In this document: one piece after another, positions 31,272 to 32,542 of the stretch | Layout: every line of letters starts with the position of its first letter | Position numbering within the stretch: the first letter of the stretch is position 1 | Source of the DNA: a bacterium | GTDB taxonomy: Bacteria > Patescibacteriota > Minisyncoccia > Moranbacterales > GWC2-37-73 | NCBI GenBank assembly: GCA_003251635.1 | Contig: QKEW01000016.1 | Coordinates: 1 to 32,542, forward strand | Length of the DNA: 32,542 bases | Direction of reading: 5' to 3' | The notes under the pieces: model-generated | Told to the model about the DNA's origin: nothing | The model's input: the letters and a program-made list of their open reading frames with translations, nothing else | Database searches by the model: none | Translations under genes and position numbers: made by a program

Positions 31272-31889
31272 TTAGTCTATAAATTTAAAAGTTGAAAGAA
31301 TTTGCTGTTGTTCTTCCGATAGGTCAGCGGAACCATAAAAAATTAGAGCATACTTCTTTGTTTTATAAGCTACATTGATTTGAACATATGCAGGTAAACA
31401 AAGGTCTGGACCATCACAAAGACCTTCTGAATCACTGAACTTTCTCGCGGGAATGCCACCTATAAGAATCGAGTCTACATACCCAGCTTGCGTATTATCA
31501 AAATCACTACTTTCCTCTCCAAAAATTATTTCAAGGTAGGTTTCATTTGTTTCTTTTGTTTTTCCTAAACGAAAATATCCACCTCCATCTGCCTTTACTA
31601 TTAACACAGAAGGATAATTAAATTCGAACCCATAAACTTCATTTCTATAGGTTTGCCATTCGGCATTTTCATTAATGGATGATCCTGGCGAGATGCCTCT
31701 ATCATTAGGAATTGATGTATCATCAATTATATCTATATCATTTTTTACATCTTCAACTGATGTTATTTTGCCCGTTTCTATTTTTTCAACATTGTTCTCC
31801 TTTCCAGCAAACCAAATAGAGCTACCTATCAATACTGCAACCAATACAAATATTCCAATCGCAATTTCTGAAGCTATTTTTTTATTCAT
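31272..31889 (-). CDS. Membrane-anchored extracytoplasmic protein, PsbP-like C-terminal domain
   Basis: The 205-residue protein has a TM anchor at about 8-27 (IAIGIFVLVAVLIGSSIWF) and an acidic linker (about 30-75). A globular domain follows, starting WQTYRNEVYGFEFNYPS and ending QQQILSTFKFID. The YGFxFxYP start and ILSTFKF end are features of PsbP/MOG1-like extracytoplasmic domains common in surface proteins of CPR-type bacteria (recalled). Two cysteines in LCDGPDLC could form a disulphide. Its function is unknown. Confidence 0.75.
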   Translation of the reverse strand: MNKKIASEIAIGIFVLVAVLIGSSIWFAGKENNVEKIETGKITSVEDVKNDIDIIDDTSIPNDRGISPGSSINENAEWQTYRNEVYGFEFNYPSVLIVKADGGGYFRLGKTKETNETYLEIIFGEESSDFDNTQAGYVDSILIGGIPARKFSDSEGLCDGPDLCLPAYVQINVAYKTKKYALIFYGSADLSEEQQQILSTFKFID

Positions 31890-31905
31890 TTTATTTTTGA
31901 AGAAA

Positions 31906-31925
31906 ATTATACCAATATTATACCA
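31906..31925 (-). promoter_or_regulatory. Tandem extended -10 promoters
   Basis: On the minus strand TGGTATAAT occurs twice, 11 nt apart (31925-31917 and 31914-31906), before the PsbP-like gene. Predicted leaders are about 21 and 10 nt. Confidence 0.6.
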
Positions 31926-31962
31926 CGAGTTCTAAATTCCTACTTCCCGTACCGAAAAGCAC

Positions 31963-32051
31963 AAAAAATCAGAACCAAAAAAGAGGCTTTTGTAAGCCTC
32001 TTAGTTGGTTCGAATTTCATCAACACGAGATAATACTGGAAGTTCGAACTG
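31963..32051 (-). repeat. 89-nt dispersed repeat, copy 2, containing an intrinsic terminator
   Basis: This matches copy 1 at 28891 over its full length with about 7 differences. The outer stem is weaker because two bases of one arm changed, but AAGAGGCTT/AAGCCTCTT and a T run remain. It again lies just downstream of a small membrane protein gene. Confidence 0.8.
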
Positions 32052-32067
32052 AAATATTTATGAATTA

Positions 32068-32542
32068 TCAACAAGAAATATCCTGGGAACTCATAGTGAG
32101 TAAGAATATTATTACTGATATTATTAGCACAACAAGTATTGATGCCCAATAAACTTCTCTATCTTTACGAAAATAAGTAAGAATTTTATATATAAAACAG
32201 GCATAAATATAGTTTATAAAAAAATATGGAATCCAAAAAATAAGTGCAAACAAGAAGGCAATTGTATTTGAAACAGAAAAACCATCTCCTTTAATAAAAA
32301 ATTCCTCAAAAATATATAGCAAGACAGGTTTAAATCCACCACACAACATAAGATATATATATGTTGGAACAAATGTTGATATAATTATCAATAATATTAT
32401 CTTTTTTTTATTAAATTTTAAAAATCTCTCTTTTTCAAATAATCGCTCTTTTGTTTTAAAAATATAGCGCGAAACAAAATCTAAAAATTTAAAAAATCCC
32501 CATATAATTAAAATTATTCCAATAAAAATAACTATTAGTATA
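32068..32542 (-). CDS. Membrane protein, N-terminus beyond the window edge
   Basis: The ORF track starts at a TTG (32391), but the reading frame stays open to the right edge, so the gene is partial. The visible 157 codons encode an N-terminal TM (about the first 20 residues, rich in Ile), a basic loop (TKERLFEKERFLK), then TMs around ILLIIISTFVPTYIYLML, IAFLFALIFWIPYFFINYIY and SILVVLIISVIIFLL. No family is recognised. 89-nt repeat copy 2 follows the stop. Confidence 0.7.
   Translation of the reverse strand, partial: ILIVIFIGIILIIWGFFKFLDFVSRYIFKTKERLFEKERFLKFNKKKIILLIIISTFVPTYIYLMLCGGFKPVLLYIFEEFFIKGDGFSVSNTIAFLFALIFWIPYFFINYIYACFIYKILTYFRKDREVYWASILVVLIISVIIFLLTMSSQDISC

Noticed and set aside
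1-32542. CRISPR arrays, insertion-sequence transposases, phage genes or toxin-antitoxin pairs
   Set aside because: None was seen: no regularly spaced direct repeats and no transposase, integrase or recognised toxin families among the ORFs.

Overview
This is a low-GC, gene-dense bacterial window in which almost every gene is on the minus strand. It looks anaerobic: it has a four-subunit pyruvate-type ferredoxin oxidoreductase, rubrerythrin and several small ferredoxins. Short intergenic gaps, a tRNA without an encoded CCA, many promoters with a TGN-TATAAT extended -10 only about 4-9 nt from the start codon (near-leaderless), many small membrane proteins and scattered GC-rich palindromes all fit a Patescibacteria/CPR-type (Parcubacteria-like) genome. 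This assignment is inference; no marker gene was compared. TGA acts as a stop: prfB (RF2) is present and carries the classic CTT-TGA-C frameshift site.

Layout. 1-4.6 kb: prfB, ftsE, ftsX, a CBS-pair protein and a subtilisin-like protease cut by the left edge. 4.6-9.1 kb: a ZIP metal transporter with rubrerythrin, tRNA-Thr(CGT) beside a broken tRNA 5' half, and the porG-D-A-B operon. 9.1-12.4 kb: a small unknown gene, an aspartate-aminotransferase-like enzyme and, divergent on the plus strand, a malate:quinone-oxidoreductase-like FAD enzyme. Between those two lies a promoter, an 18-codon Asn/Asp-rich ORF and mutually exclusive hairpins ending in an intrinsic terminator, arranged like a trp-type attenuator. 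12.5-21.2 kb: an envelope/protein-quality cluster of a small membrane protein, FtsB-like, parvulin-type foldase, ferredoxin, HtrA, ClpB, a polytopic membrane protein and a second HtrA-like protein that has lost all three catalytic residues.

21.2-27.5 kb is an accessory region. It holds a haem-b membrane protein paired with a membrane-anchored ferredoxin, an operon of deaminase, HD and Nudix proteins, an EgtD-like methyltransferase, a putative zinc metallopeptidase, a partial duplication of the HD gene and a probable pseudokinase. Five promoters in the window (10999, 22253, 23906, 26426, 27362) share the palindromic AATAATACGTATTATAAT, whose right end is the -10 box. This suggests a common regulator or promoter class. 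27.5-32.5 kb: small membrane proteins, a GNAT acetyltransferase, a NIF3-like small protein, a frameshifted CYTH-domain gene, an anchored surface protein and two copies of an 89-nt terminator-containing repeat.

The best candidates for something undescribed are the Asn/Asp leader-peptide attenuator at 10.8-11.0 kb, the five-site palindromic promoter family, and the HtrA pseudoprotease beside ClpB and active HtrA. No gene-free stretch longer than about 300 bases was found.
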